Source: Bacteroidota bacterium (GTDB lineage Bacteria; Bacteroidota; Bacteroidia; Flavobacteriales; Schleiferiaceae). From it: a DNA stretch of 64,000 bases. The DNA lies in contig PZPB01000007.1 in assembly GCA_003045865.1 (NCBI GenBank), forward strand, positions 1 through 64,000, given 5' to 3'. The translations under genes and the position numbers were made by a program. Shown piece after piece: positions 7,042 to 15,900 of this stretch (its first letter is position 1; every line of letters starts with the position of its first letter). The notes below the pieces were generated by a model, which was not told the origin of the DNA, did not search any database, and saw only the letters and a program-made list of their open reading frames with translations.

Positions 7042-9552
7042 ATGAAAATGGCTCTAATCAAAACCAGCAACGAGCGTCACCTTGACGAGAATAAAATTGA
7101 GAAAGGGATTCTTCTAGCAAGTATGCGTAAGGCCTGCAAGAAGATTGCCCCCCTTTGGCCTCTCGAAAATTTTGTGGCCGTAAATCCCTATTTAGGTCAT
7201 ACCTCCGAAAAGTTTGAAAACGTTGCCCAAGAGCTAGCCGCTGCCGGTGGTATACAAATGACCTTGCCTATCGCCTTTTATCTGCAAAAGCTAAAAGAAG
7301 GAAAATTAGCAGAGGAAGATCTTGAAGCCTGTCTGCATAAGCATGAGCTAAATACCTCTGTGTCTAAATTTATCCGCAATTTGGAAAATACCACCGAGGC
7401 AGAACAAAGCAATAGCATTTCCACCTTGGCAGATATTGCGAGTACCAGCCATGGTAAAGACTGGAACCGTTTTATGACGGCCCGCATTTCTGTTTGGGCC
7501 GCTTCTTATTTCGATAAAGGTCAAGCCTCTTGGTCGGCGGCCAATAAAAATCTTAGTCCTTTTGCCGCTTGGAAGCAAGAAGCCTCCATAGACCGAAGCC
7601 CGGAATTAAATGGCTTGCAAGGTTTTAGAAATTTTGTGAAGGCATTGCCCGATGATCCCTACGCCGCGACACAAATAGCCTTGAATCGATTAAGGCTTCC
7701 GCACAAAGCACTCAGCTTGTATTTACACCGGGTATTATTACGCCTGGGCGGTTGGTCGGCTTACGCTGCGCGCTTAGATTGGGATAATGAACTGTATGGC
7801 GGTAAAGATGGAAAACTATTGGAGTTTTTAGCGGTGCTTGTTTGTTGGGAAGCAGCTCTGCTGCAGAGTATAAATAGCCCCGAACTTAGTGCGAAATGGC
7901 AAGAAGCCATTAATGTCTTTTCTCAAGATGACTTGCAGAAAAACATCCATCAGCAGCTGCAAAGCAAACTGGTTTTACAAGAGGCGTATGACCTTTCCGC
8001 ACAGCAAGATATTGTGCGCAAATTTCAGGATCATAAAGCCGAAGTAAAACAGGATAAGAAGCAGGCAAAAGCCCAAGCCATATTCTGTATAGACGTGCGC
8101 TCGGAAGTATACCGTAGAAATTTAGAGCTGGTAAATAATGACATTGAAACCCTCGGATTTGCCGGTTTCTTTGCCTTCCCCATAAAATATGTTCCCCTCG
8201 GTCATGCCGATGGAGAAGCACAATGTCCGGTGCTGCTAACCACGGGGCCTACCATTAAAGAGAGTCTCGCTTCTGCAGATGAGAATGAAAAAGCCTTGGA
8301 GCATCGCTTACTACATCGTCAAATTCGTCAAGTATGGAAAACCTTCAAATCTGGCGCCATTAGTAATTTTAGCTTCGTAAGTCCAATGGGGCTTTCATAC
8401 TTACCAAAATTGTTTACCGACTCTTTCGGTCTTACTCGCCCAGTGGCCAACCCTAATGATGTGGGCATGAAAAAAGCCAGCATCAAGAAAAAGTCGATTA
8501 GTTTAACAAGCGAAAGCTGGCAAAACGAAACCGCAGGAATTCCTCTAGAGCAACAAATTAGCATGGCAAAAAACGCCTTGAACGCGATGTCTTTAACGGA
8601 AAATTTCGCCCAGTTTGTATTGATCGTAGGCCACGGCTCTAGCATGGTAAACAACCCTCACGCCACAGGTTACGATTGTGGTGCCTGTGGCGGACATACT
8701 GGTGAAGCCAATGCCCGCGTGGCAGCAGCAGTACTAAACAATAGCGCGGTAAGAACAGCTCTGCAAAAGGAGGCTATTCATATCCCCAACAACACCGTTT
8801 TCTTAGCCTGCTTGCACGATACCACTACCGATGAAGTCTTGATTTATAACGAAAATGACGTTTTATCAAGCAGTGAAAAAGCCTTAGCCGAACTAAAGCA
8901 ATCTTTATTATTAGCAGGGAAATCGGCTCGCACTGAACGCTCTTTGCGTTTAAATAGTGATAGTAGCAACACCGATAAAGCTATACTTGGCCGCAGTAAA
9001 GACTGGAGTCAAACTCGTCCCGAATGGGGCTTAGCCGGTTGTTCTGCTTTTATAGTGGCCCCGCGAGAACGTACTAAAGGAATAAACTTAGAAGGCAAAT
9101 CTTTCTTACACTCCTATAATTGGAAAAAAGACGCAGGATTCTCCGTTTTAGAGCTTATCATGACGGCCCCCATGGTCGTAACCAGCTGGATTAACCTACA
9201 ATATTATGGCTCGGCGGTGGACAATAAGCAATATGGCTCTGGTAATAAAACCCTCCACAATGTTACCGCTGGCTTGGGCGTATTAGAAGGCTATTCGGGC
9301 GACTTACGCGTTGGCCTTCCTTTTCAGGCGGTGCACGATGGCGACCAATATCAACACGAACCGCAAAGGTTACAGGTAGTAATTGAGGCGCCCATCGAAG
9401 CGATGAACGATATTTTAAAGAAACATCAACCTGTGCGAGACCTCTGCGATAATGGCTGGATTTACCTTTTAGCCATGGATGCCAACGGACAAGTTTCGCA
9501 TCGCTACACCGGCAATTTAAAATGGGAAAAAATTAAGGCACTGGCTGCGTAG
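7042..9552 (+). CDS. dabA: DabA, DUF2309 carbonic-anhydrase-like subunit of the carbon pump
   Basis: An 836-residue protein of the DUF2309/UPF0753 family, full length. The family binds zinc in a beta-carbonic-anhydrase-like site made of Cys, Asp, His and Cys. All four are here: Cys349 and Asp351 in FCIDVRSE, His531 in VGHGSS, and Cys546 in YDCGACGGH. The 15-residue spacing from His to the second Cys matches my memory of the characterised Halothiobacillus protein. It is thought to hydrate CO2 vectorially on the inner face of the membrane with DabB. The pair is known from autotrophs and also from heterotrophs that need bicarbonate for anaplerosis; no RuBisCO gene is in this window. Confidence 0.92.
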   Translation: MKMALIKTSNERHLDENKIEKGILLASMRKACKKIAPLWPLENFVAVNPYLGHTSEKFENVAQELAAAGGIQMTLPIAFYLQKLKEGKLAEEDLEACLHKHELNTSVSKFIRNLENTTEAEQSNSISTLADIASTSHGKDWNRFMTARISVWAASYFDKGQASWSAANKNLSPFAAWKQEASIDRSPELNGLQGFRNFVKALPDDPYAATQIALNRLRLPHKALSLYLHRVLLRLGGWSAYAARLDWDNELYGGKDGKLLEFLAVLVCWEAALLQSINSPELSAKWQEAINVFSQDDLQKNIHQQLQSKLVLQEAYDLSAQQDIVRKFQDHKAEVKQDKKQAKAQAIFCIDVRSEVYRRNLELVNNDIETLGFAGFFAFPIKYVPLGHADGEAQCPVLLTTGPTIKESLASADENEKALEHRLLHRQIRQVWKTFKSGAISNFSFVSPMGLSYLPKLFTDSFGLTRPVANPNDVGMKKASIKKKSISLTSESWQNETAGIPLEQQISMAKNALNAMSLTENFAQFVLIVGHGSSMVNNPHATGYDCGACGGHTGEANARVAAAVLNNSAVRTALQKEAIHIPNNTVFLACLHDTTTDEVLIYNENDVLSSSEKALAELKQSLLLAGKSARTERSLRLNSDSSNTDKAILGRSKDWSQTRPEWGLAGCSAFIVAPRERTKGINLEGKSFLHSYNWKKDAGFSVLELIMTAPMVVTSWINLQYYGSAVDNKQYGSGNKTLHNVTAGLGVLEGYSGDLRVGLPFQAVHDGDQYQHEPQRLQVVIEAPIEAMNDILKKHQPVRDLCDNGWIYLLAMDANGQVSHRYTGNLKWEKIKALAA

Positions 9553-9579
9553 ACAGGGTTTTAAAATTTTATTACGAAG

Positions 9580-9606
9580 AGGCTGCTTGAAAGGACGGCC
9601 TTTTTT
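9580..9606 (+). terminator. Probable terminator of the dabBA operon
   Basis: A 6-bp stem AGGCTG/CGGCCT with one G-U pair and a 10-base loop runs into six T residues, 28 bases after the dabA stop. Confidence 0.5.
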
Positions 9607-9810
9607 GTAGTGTAGCTTTGCTGAGTTTTGTCTTGCTTTTATAGTGAAAGCGGCATTGTCTTGAAAACCCATTTATAAGTCAGCTACTTTTAGGTCAGCT
9701 ACTTGAATTATTACATAAATCAAAGCAACATTTTTAGAGAAACTCAAAGTACTTGGCAACTGCCATAATTTCTTATATTCCACCTTTATAAGATAAGCCC
9801 TTCTTTGAAC

Positions 9811-10296
9811 ATGAAACTAATACCAGTCCTCCTTAATTCCTCCGAAACCAATTACCGCTCAAAACTTAGTGAGGAGCTGATAATGAACAAAATAGCTGCA
9901 CTTAAAGAACAGGCCTCTTTGCGCTTAAAAGGAAGCATTACAAGTGAGCACAGGTTTTCCGTTTACGATACCTGGAATGTGGTTGCTTGGAATATGCCGG
10001 GCTTTAAAAGAAAAGCAGCTTATATAACGGGTAGCATCACAGCAGAAGATGAAGGGCAGAGAATAAGCCTTAAAGTAAAGCCTAATGCCATATTACCTGT
10101 TTTTGGAATAGTTTCAAGCCTCGCTGGTCTCATTCTTACTTTAATATCTTTTACCAGCGGTCGCGAGTCAGTGTTCCTTTTTAGTATTGGCCTTTGCTTC
10201 TTAGTTCTTGGTTTTATCTACTACTTACTAGGCCGTTTTTTAAGAAGTCGCTTACTAAATAAGCTAATAAAGTATTTAGATTTAAAACTGGATTAA
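9811..10296 (+). CDS. Small two-span membrane protein, function unknown
   Basis: A protein of about 161 residues from ATG 9811; the frame also allows a TTG two codons earlier. The first 90 residues are soluble and mixed. Two hydrophobic spans follow (near LPVFGIVSSLAGLILTLISF and VFLFSIGLCFLVLGFIYYLL), and the tail is basic. No family is recognised. The soluble region looks like an N-terminal cytoplasmic domain folded back onto a C-terminal hairpin anchor. A second small membrane protein follows after 44 bases on the same strand. Confidence 0.65.
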   Translation: MKLIPVLLNSSETNYRSKLSEELIMNKIAALKEQASLRLKGSITSEHRFSVYDTWNVVAWNMPGFKRKAAYITGSITAEDEGQRISLKVKPNAILPVFGIVSSLAGLILTLISFTSGRESVFLFSIGLCFLVLGFIYYLLGRFLRSRLLNKLIKYLDLKLD

Positions 10297-10340
10297 GACT
10301 TTCCAATAATACTGTAAATAGACTCTTTTGCAGAACATAA

Positions 10341-10757
10341 ATGACTAGAGAAAAACAACTTGAATTTTGTTCGGTTTGCTTAAATCGAAAAATGAGTTTA
10401 CAAAAAGGAACTCTCTGCGGCCTAACGAACGACTATGCCAAATTTGTCGAAAGCTGCCCCGATTTTAAAGAGGATTTAGAAGAGATTAATAACAAGCTTA
10501 TTCGTGAATTAGACCGCAGCGGTCACCCTAAAGCTTCAAAATCTATAGATCCAAAGAAGAATAAAGAACAAGGGGCTCTTTTTCTTTTTATTGGCATTAC
10601 GGCTATGCTCTTTAGCTTCGTAAATGCTAGTCATATTGGCTTTTTTGTTATTCCTTTTGGCGCTATATTTTATGGTGCTAGAACTTTAAACAAAGGCTGG
10701 GAGCAAGAAAAAATACTCGCAAAAAAAGAAGCTTTGGATAACAAGAAAGAGAAATAG
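10341..10757 (+). CDS. Small membrane protein with N-terminal cysteine cluster
   Basis: A 138-residue protein. The N-terminus has FCSVCLNRKM (Cys-x2-Cys), then a Cys in TLCGLT and another in SCPDF. That four-cysteine pattern probably binds zinc. Two closely spaced hydrophobic segments (about residues 78-110) and a strongly charged tail rich in Lys and Glu follow. Small proteins with a zinc-ribbon-like head and a membrane hairpin are common in Bacteroidota but uncharacterised. It may form a unit with the preceding small membrane gene. No function is proposed. Confidence 0.65.
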   Translation: MTREKQLEFCSVCLNRKMSLQKGTLCGLTNDYAKFVESCPDFKEDLEEINNKLIRELDRSGHPKASKSIDPKKNKEQGALFLFIGITAMLFSFVNASHIGFFVIPFGAIFYGARTLNKGWEQEKILAKKEALDNKKEK

Positions 10758-10787
10758 TTTTGCTGTGGATGCATAGCTGAGCAAGGG

Positions 10788-12839
10788 CTAAAGTAAACCC
10801 CTCTCCTCCAGTACTGTTCTTAAACTTGCATGATCTTCCCAGAACCGTAGTCTAATCTTCTGCATCAGGTTTTGGTATTCCTCTAAGTTTTGCAAAGAGC
10901 CCATCAATGGATCGTTTTCTATAAGTAAAAACCAATACTGAAAATTTCGTTGCTTGGAGAACTCCTCTAAGGCTTTTAAGGCTAGATCATTTTTTTGCAG
11001 ATAAGCATACTTCACCGCTAAGTTAGCGCTTTTATAAATCGATTCATCCTGCGCACAATAATCACTATAGGATTGGACAAAGCGCATTGCTTCTTCTAGT
11101 TTACCAAGCTTACGATAAACAAACGCAATTTTAGCATCCTCGTGTTCATAGAGTTTCAGGTTTTGTGAGTCCCTAGCAGTCACCAATTTTTTAAAATAGA
11201 AATAGGCGCTATCCCATTTTTCTTGAGCGTAATAAACCTTGGCTAAGTCTTGTAAAATATCTAGTCGCGAGCTGTCTTTTTGCCACTCCTTTTCTAATAG
11301 GTTTTGAGTGCGTAACCAATTGCCATCTTGCGCAAAGCGAATAAATATTTTTAGATGCGGCGCATAATAGTTTTCGGGATAATAAGCTAAAGACCGGTTT
11401 ACAAAATCATAGGCTTCTTTAAAAAAACCGGCCTGCACTAAGGCATTGCTAAGCTGCAAGTAGCTATAACTCGTACTTATGGAATCTTTAGCCAATACCT
11501 CTAGTTGAATACCTTTTAAAGCATATTGTAAATACTTGGCAGTATTGGGTACGCGAAAAGCATAAAAGTCCGAGAGCATTTGTATGGCAGACGAAGAGTT
11601 CGGATTGTATTCTAGCGCCTTCTCTAAATGGGGCAGCGCTAAGCGGTATTCCTTATTTTGTAAATAATACAACCCTTTGGCAATTAGACTAATATCTGAT
11701 TTAGAATCGTATAAAAGCGCCTTATCGGCATAACGGTTTAGCTCCTCCAGATACTGTTTATCTTGTTGAAAGAGATCTAGAAAATAGTACGCAATGGCCG
11801 TGTGGGCATAGGCTAAAGCAAACTGATCATCGTAAACCAAAGCTTGATTAAAAAGAGAAATCGCTTCCTCCAAACCTTCCTGGGTACGGGTATAATAGGG
11901 GTCTAAAGCTTGAAGATATAAATCGTAAGCTTCTATGCTTTGGGTTGGCCGCTTCTCAATTAAATGGCGCTCCACCGGTCTAACAAACGCACTTATAGCA
12001 TTGGCAATTTCATTTGCCACATCATTTTGAATCTCAAAAATATCGTTTACCTCACGCTGATACTGTTGCGCCCATACCTGCCGATCTGCGGAAGCATCTA
12101 TTAACTGAATACTAAGCATCACCCTATCGCCCGCTTTTTGTCCACTTCCTTCTACTAAATAATTCACATTCAGCTCCTGGGCTATCTCAAGGCTAGATTT
12201 GCCCGAATTGCGGTACTTCTCCGCAGAAGTGCGACTAATAACGCGCAGATCTTTAATTTTTTGCAAATTACTCAGGGTAGATTCCATCAAACCATTCACA
12301 AAGTAAAGGTTAGTGGAATCGCTGCTTTCATTTTTAAAAGGCAAGACCGCTATCGACTTTTCTAAGGCCTGATCCAAGCTAGTGGAGCGAGGATAAAAAA
12401 CTAGGCTGGCAATTACTGCCAAGATAATAATAGAGCCGACTAAAAGCCACTGTCGAAGTTTTTTAGGCGTTTCTTCCAAAGGCTTTTCCTCTTCCTGTGT
12501 CGCTATTTTTCCTAGTTCACCGGGAGGGAAACCATACTCTTCACGAAAACATTTGATAAAGTAAGAGACACTGCCAAAGCCCACTTGATAGGAAACTTCC
12601 GAAACGGTTAAGGAAGAATCTTGCAGCACTTCCTTCGCTTTTTTTAATCTCACTTTGCGAATAAACTGACTAGCGGAAAGATTCGTTTCATTTTTAATTT
12701 TTCGCAATAGGCTAGAGCGACTCATGTTCATGCGCTCTGCAAGTTCAGAAACCCCAAAGTTTTCATCGGAAGCATTTTCCAGCACCAAGCTTTCCGCCTG
12801 GTCTATAAACTTCTTCTGCATGTTTGGAGCTGCTGCCAT
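10788..12839 (-). CDS. Membrane-anchored AraC-type regulator with TolB/FlgO-like and TPR domains
   Basis: A 683-residue protein with an unusual domain order. Residues about 10-112 are an AraC-type double helix-turn-helix (VSELAERMNMSRSSLLRKI and VSEVSYQVGFGSVSYFIKCF). Residues about 131-149 form a single membrane span. Residues about 160-285 match the TolB/FlgO-like domain linked to adenylate-cyclase-like regulators (SIAVLPFKNESSD, then VNYLVEGSGQ). TPR-type helices fill the rest. This is a one-component design: DNA binding inside, sensing outside. Adjacent genes include an ankyrin lipoprotein read in the opposite direction, a possible target. The sensed signal is unknown. Confidence 0.85.
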   Translation of the reverse strand: MAAAPNMQKKFIDQAESLVLENASDENFGVSELAERMNMSRSSLLRKIKNETNLSASQFIRKVRLKKAKEVLQDSSLTVSEVSYQVGFGSVSYFIKCFREEYGFPPGELGKIATQEEEKPLEETPKKLRQWLLVGSIIILAVIASLVFYPRSTSLDQALEKSIAVLPFKNESSDSTNLYFVNGLMESTLSNLQKIKDLRVISRTSAEKYRNSGKSSLEIAQELNVNYLVEGSGQKAGDRVMLSIQLIDASADRQVWAQQYQREVNDIFEIQNDVANEIANAISAFVRPVERHLIEKRPTQSIEAYDLYLQALDPYYTRTQEGLEEAISLFNQALVYDDQFALAYAHTAIAYYFLDLFQQDKQYLEELNRYADKALLYDSKSDISLIAKGLYYLQNKEYRLALPHLEKALEYNPNSSSAIQMLSDFYAFRVPNTAKYLQYALKGIQLEVLAKDSISTSYSYLQLSNALVQAGFFKEAYDFVNRSLAYYPENYYAPHLKIFIRFAQDGNWLRTQNLLEKEWQKDSSRLDILQDLAKVYYAQEKWDSAYFYFKKLVTARDSQNLKLYEHEDAKIAFVYRKLGKLEEAMRFVQSYSDYCAQDESIYKSANLAVKYAYLQKNDLALKALEEFSKQRNFQYWFLLIENDPLMGSLQNLEEYQNLMQKIRLRFWEDHASLRTVLEERGLL

Positions 12840-13054
12840 TTTGATTTTATGATTTCAAAATTAGAATTATTAGCTCTAGCAGAAGACAAATTATCGCTTT
12901 AAAAAATAGGTTCCTCCCACAATTGCCGCATAATTTATACTCATGCGCCATAATTTTTATCCGCTTAACAAAGCTTACAAATACTGCATCATGCCTTATA
13001 TGCCTTGCCTAGCAAGCTAAACGACTTTTGCTGCAACAATTAAAAATAAGAATT

Positions 13055-13624
13055 ATGAAAACGTTCGCTATGAACAAAGTGCAAACCGTCTTTAGCCTTC
13101 TATTTATCGCTTCGATGCTTGCCGCTTGCTCACAAAAAGGAAAAAGTGAAACTGATTCCAGCCTAGTAAAGCCTTCCGTAGATATACATACCGCAGTATT
13201 ATATGGTAACCTCGCGGCGGTAAAAGAACACATCGCCTATGGTACAGATCTTAACCAAAAAGAACCCTTGGGGGGCTCTACCGCTTTAATTAGCGCCGCC
13301 ACTTTTAACAAAATAGCAATCGCCCAAGCCTTAATCGATGCCGGTGCCGACCTCAGCATTCAAAACAATGATGGTACTTCTGCGCTGCATGCCGCCGCTT
13401 TTTTTGGCCGCGTGGAAATAGTGCAATTGTTAATCGACGCGAAAGCTGATAAATCTTTAAAGAATAACTTCGGTGCCACCGCCCGAGAGTCAATTAGTGG
13501 TCCCTTCGCCGAAATGAAACCCATTTACGAAATGATGCAGCAACAACTTGGACCATTGGGATTGGAACTCAATTTTGCAGAGCTCGAAAAAAGCCGTCCC
13601 GTAATCGCCATAATGCTTCAATAA
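13055..13624 (+). CDS. Ankyrin-repeat lipoprotein
   Basis: The start is taken at ATG 13055 rather than an upstream in-frame TTG at 13028, because it gives a proper lipoprotein signal ending in the lipobox SMLAAC. The mature protein of about 165 residues contains three ankyrin repeats (the clearest is NNDGTSALHAAAFFGRVEIV). Ankyrin repeats are protein-binding scaffolds, here probably in the periplasm or on the outer membrane. The stop is three bases before the acyltransferase start, so the two genes are almost certainly co-transcribed. They are divergent from the AraC/TPR regulator across 215 bases. Confidence 0.8.
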   Translation: MKTFAMNKVQTVFSLLFIASMLAACSQKGKSETDSSLVKPSVDIHTAVLYGNLAAVKEHIAYGTDLNQKEPLGGSTALISAATFNKIAIAQALIDAGADLSIQNNDGTSALHAAAFFGRVEIVQLLIDAKADKSLKNNFGATARESISGPFAEMKPIYEMMQQQLGPLGLELNFAELEKSRPVIAIMLQ

Positions 13625-13626
13625 TT

Positions 13627-14739
13627 ATGGAAAACACCACATCCGAAAGACGCTACGATATAGACTGGCTAAGGGTAATTGCCATCGCTTTGCTATTGGT
13701 TTATCACATCGCTATTATTTTTCAGCCTTGGGCTATGTTCTTTGGCTTTATCCGCAGCAATGAGCATTTGGTAAACCTTTGGAAACCCATGACCATGCTT
13801 AATGTATGGCGTATTCCCCTGCTTTTTTATGTATCAGGAATGGGGGTTTATTTCGCAATGCGCAAACGAAACATTAAGTCGCTACTTTTAGAACGTGCGC
13901 GAAGAATAGGCCTACCTTATATATTTGGTATTCTTGCTATAGTACCGCTGCACGTAATCGTTTTCCAAGACTATTATGGTCAAGCGCTAGTATATTCGCC
14001 GCACCAAGGCCATTTATGGTTTTTGGGGAACCTGGTGGTATACATTTCCATCTTATTTCCCCTCTTTTTTCATCTCCTTAAAAAGGGTGAAAGCAAATTT
14101 AAAATGGCTCTTCACCGCCTCATGCAGTCGCCCTTAGGCCCTGTGTCGGTGTCTATCTTTTTTGTGCTAGAAGTACTTATTGTTAAACCGCAAATATTTG
14201 CCCTGTACTCTCAAACCCTGCATGGCTATGCACATGGTTTTCTCGCTTTCTTTTTTGGTTTTCTGTTTGTGTATATCGGTCAAACTTTTTGGTCTACCAT
14301 GCTTAAATGGAAGTGGTTATATCTTGGCCTAGCCTTTTCAATGTACCTCATTAGACTTGGGTTTTTCGCAAGCGATTCACCCCTTTATCTTATGGCAATT
14401 GAATCTAACTTCTGGATTTTCGCCCTTTTCGGCCTAGCTTATCGCTATTTAAACAAGCCTAGTGCTACGCTTAATTACCTCAGCAAAGCGGTGTATCCAG
14501 TTTACATCATCCATATGTTTGTTCTCTATTTCGGCGCCAGTATTATTCTGCCGCTGGCACTTCCTATCTTCTTAAAGTTTGTACTTATAGTGACTTTCAC
14601 CTTAGTAACCTGCCTGCTTATTTATGAATTTGTTCTCAAGCGACTGCGTTTTCTCAGCATCCCATTTGGTATCAACTGGAGCCCTAAAGCGAGGGTTTCC
14701 GCACAGGAAAAAACTCTAGCAGGAAAGGGTAATATGTGA
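13627..14739 (+). CDS. Integral membrane acyltransferase (Acyltransferase_3 / OpgC-like)
   Basis: A 370-residue protein with about ten hydrophobic spans. The family's N-terminal signature is present: RRYDIDWLRVIAIALLLVYH, with the conserved Asp-Arg-His arrangement near residues 10-27. Family members transfer acetyl or succinyl groups to sugars, glucans or peptidoglycan at the periplasmic face. The closest resemblance is to the OpgC/MdoC branch, but the substrate cannot be told. It is coupled to the ankyrin lipoprotein gene in front. The tail is basic and cytoplasmic. Confidence 0.85.
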   Translation: MENTTSERRYDIDWLRVIAIALLLVYHIAIIFQPWAMFFGFIRSNEHLVNLWKPMTMLNVWRIPLLFYVSGMGVYFAMRKRNIKSLLLERARRIGLPYIFGILAIVPLHVIVFQDYYGQALVYSPHQGHLWFLGNLVVYISILFPLFFHLLKKGESKFKMALHRLMQSPLGPVSVSIFFVLEVLIVKPQIFALYSQTLHGYAHGFLAFFFGFLFVYIGQTFWSTMLKWKWLYLGLAFSMYLIRLGFFASDSPLYLMAIESNFWIFALFGLAYRYLNKPSATLNYLSKAVYPVYIIHMFVLYFGASIILPLALPIFLKFVLIVTFTLVTCLLIYEFVLKRLRFLSIPFGINWSPKARVSAQEKTLAGKGNM

Positions 14740-14748
14740 TTTTTTTGG

Positions 14749-14833
14749 GCCTGCCCCTTCGGGTCGGGCTATTCGCTGCAAGTCCTCGCTCGTGCCTCGC
14801 TGTGGGCTTTTCGCTACTATCCCTCAGGCAGGC
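14749..14833. repeat. 85-bp GC-rich intergenic element with 7-bp terminal inverted repeats
   Basis: The element is far more GC-rich than the surrounding intergenic DNA and begins and ends with GCCTGCC/GGCAGGC (14749-14755 and 14827-14833). Inside it are a CC-TTCG-GG tetraloop hairpin, the words GGGCTATTCGCTGCAAGTC and TTTTCGCTACTATCCC, and a repeated CTCGCT motif. It resembles intergenic repeat elements I recall from many Flavobacteriia genomes; this was not verified here. It follows the acyltransferase stop by 9 bases and could act as a terminator or REP-like element. Confidence 0.6.
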
Positions 14834-14962
14834 ACTCTCGATACAGTGAAAGCTCCAGAGCTTTAAGCGAGAGAGAAGATATTCAGTATTTCGGTCTATA
14901 TTTTATTTGCAAATAAGGCAGCTTTGCTGGGCAAATTTTACCTTCGCTGCAAAGCTTAAATT

Positions 14963-15622
14963 ATGCCCTTTCCCCTTGCTACGGCGCCTCTTTTCAATTT
15001 TGATATTACAGCCGACAATAGCTTGGTTCTCGATTTATCCGCCCAAAATATAGCTTTGGAAAGTGTTCATTCCTCTGCCACTTTAGCGGATTATATCGAG
15101 CAATTATTAGAGGAAAAAGGTAAATCCTACGCCATTGGTGGTTATGCAGAAAAGCGCGTGGTTTATCAACGTTTCAGCCATTTTAACGCATCTGCAGAAA
15201 GCGAAAGAAACATCCATTTGGGTTTAGATATTTGGGCACCTGCCCTTACCGCTATTTACGCCCCCGCTAATGCGGTGCTACATAGTTTTGCTTACAATGA
15301 TAATGCGGGCGATTATGGCGCGACTATCATTTTGACACATCAAGAGGCTGGACAAAATTATCACACCTTACACGGACATTTAAGTCTGAAGTCTATCGAA
15401 AACCTAAGCATTGGACAAACATTTTCCGCAGGCGAACATTTCGCCGAACTAGGTGCCGAAGCCGAAAACGGCGGCTGGCCGCCACATCTACATTTTCAAC
15501 TGATAAAAGATCTGGGAGCCTATAAGGGCGATTACCCCGGCGTAGTAAAGGAAAGTGAAAAGGATTTTTACCTCCGCAATTGCCCTGACCCGAATGTGTA
15601 TTTGGGGATTGCAGAGATTTAA
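14963..15622 (+). CDS. M23-family peptidase-like protein without a signal peptide
   Basis: A 219-residue protein with the LytM fold signature: HLGLD (His85, Asp89), HGH (137-139) and HLH (175-177). These are the zinc ligands and catalytic histidines of M23 endopeptidases. No signal peptide or membrane span is visible, which is unusual for a cell-wall hydrolase. The sequence around DYPGVVKESEKDFYLRNCPDPN suggests the form often found beside amino-acid aminotransferase-like enzymes in Bacteroidota. The role is open: it could be a cytoplasmic peptidase, or it could leave by a non-Sec route. Confidence 0.75.
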   Translation: MPFPLATAPLFNFDITADNSLVLDLSAQNIALESVHSSATLADYIEQLLEEKGKSYAIGGYAEKRVVYQRFSHFNASAESERNIHLGLDIWAPALTAIYAPANAVLHSFAYNDNAGDYGATIILTHQEAGQNYHTLHGHLSLKSIENLSIGQTFSAGEHFAELGAEAENGGWPPHLHFQLIKDLGAYKGDYPGVVKESEKDFYLRNCPDPNVYLGIAEI

Positions 15623-15773
15623 AACGTGAGTTCGAGAAAAAATTAGGCCTCAGGCCCCAGTTTACAGATTCTAATTTTAACAGTGTACACATCCGTACAT
15701 TGCAAAAGCCAATCTCAAATCTGATATCTCACAGCAAAGCGGTCGCATATCTAATTACAAAGCAGTCGTAAAA

Positions 15774-15846
15774 ATCGAGATGTCGCACCTACGGCGCTTG
15801 ACTTTTCGTTATTATTTTTTCTATCGAGATGTCGGCCCGCTGGGCC
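15774..15846. repeat. Two-copy hairpin repeat, 49-bp period
   Basis: ATCGAGATGTCG occurs at 15774 and 15823. Each copy runs into a small hairpin: GCACC-TAC-GGCGC (15785-15797, one mismatch) and GGCCC-GCT-GGGCC (15834-15846, perfect). The stem sequences differ while pairing is kept, which points to a structured element. It resembles intergenic repeats I remember from other Bacteroidota. Confidence 0.6.
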
Positions 15847-15852
15847 TTTGGA

Positions 15853-15900
15853 ATTTAGGAATAATATCGCCTTCCTTTCTTAATAGCTTTATTCCTAAAT
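15853..15900. repeat. 12-bp perfect inverted repeat, 24-base loop
   Basis: ATTTAGGAATAA at 15853-15864 is the exact reverse complement of TTATTCCTAAAT at 15889-15900. It lies directly after the two-copy hairpin repeat, in a convergent intergenic region, and lacks the T-run of a classic terminator. Confidence 0.6.
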
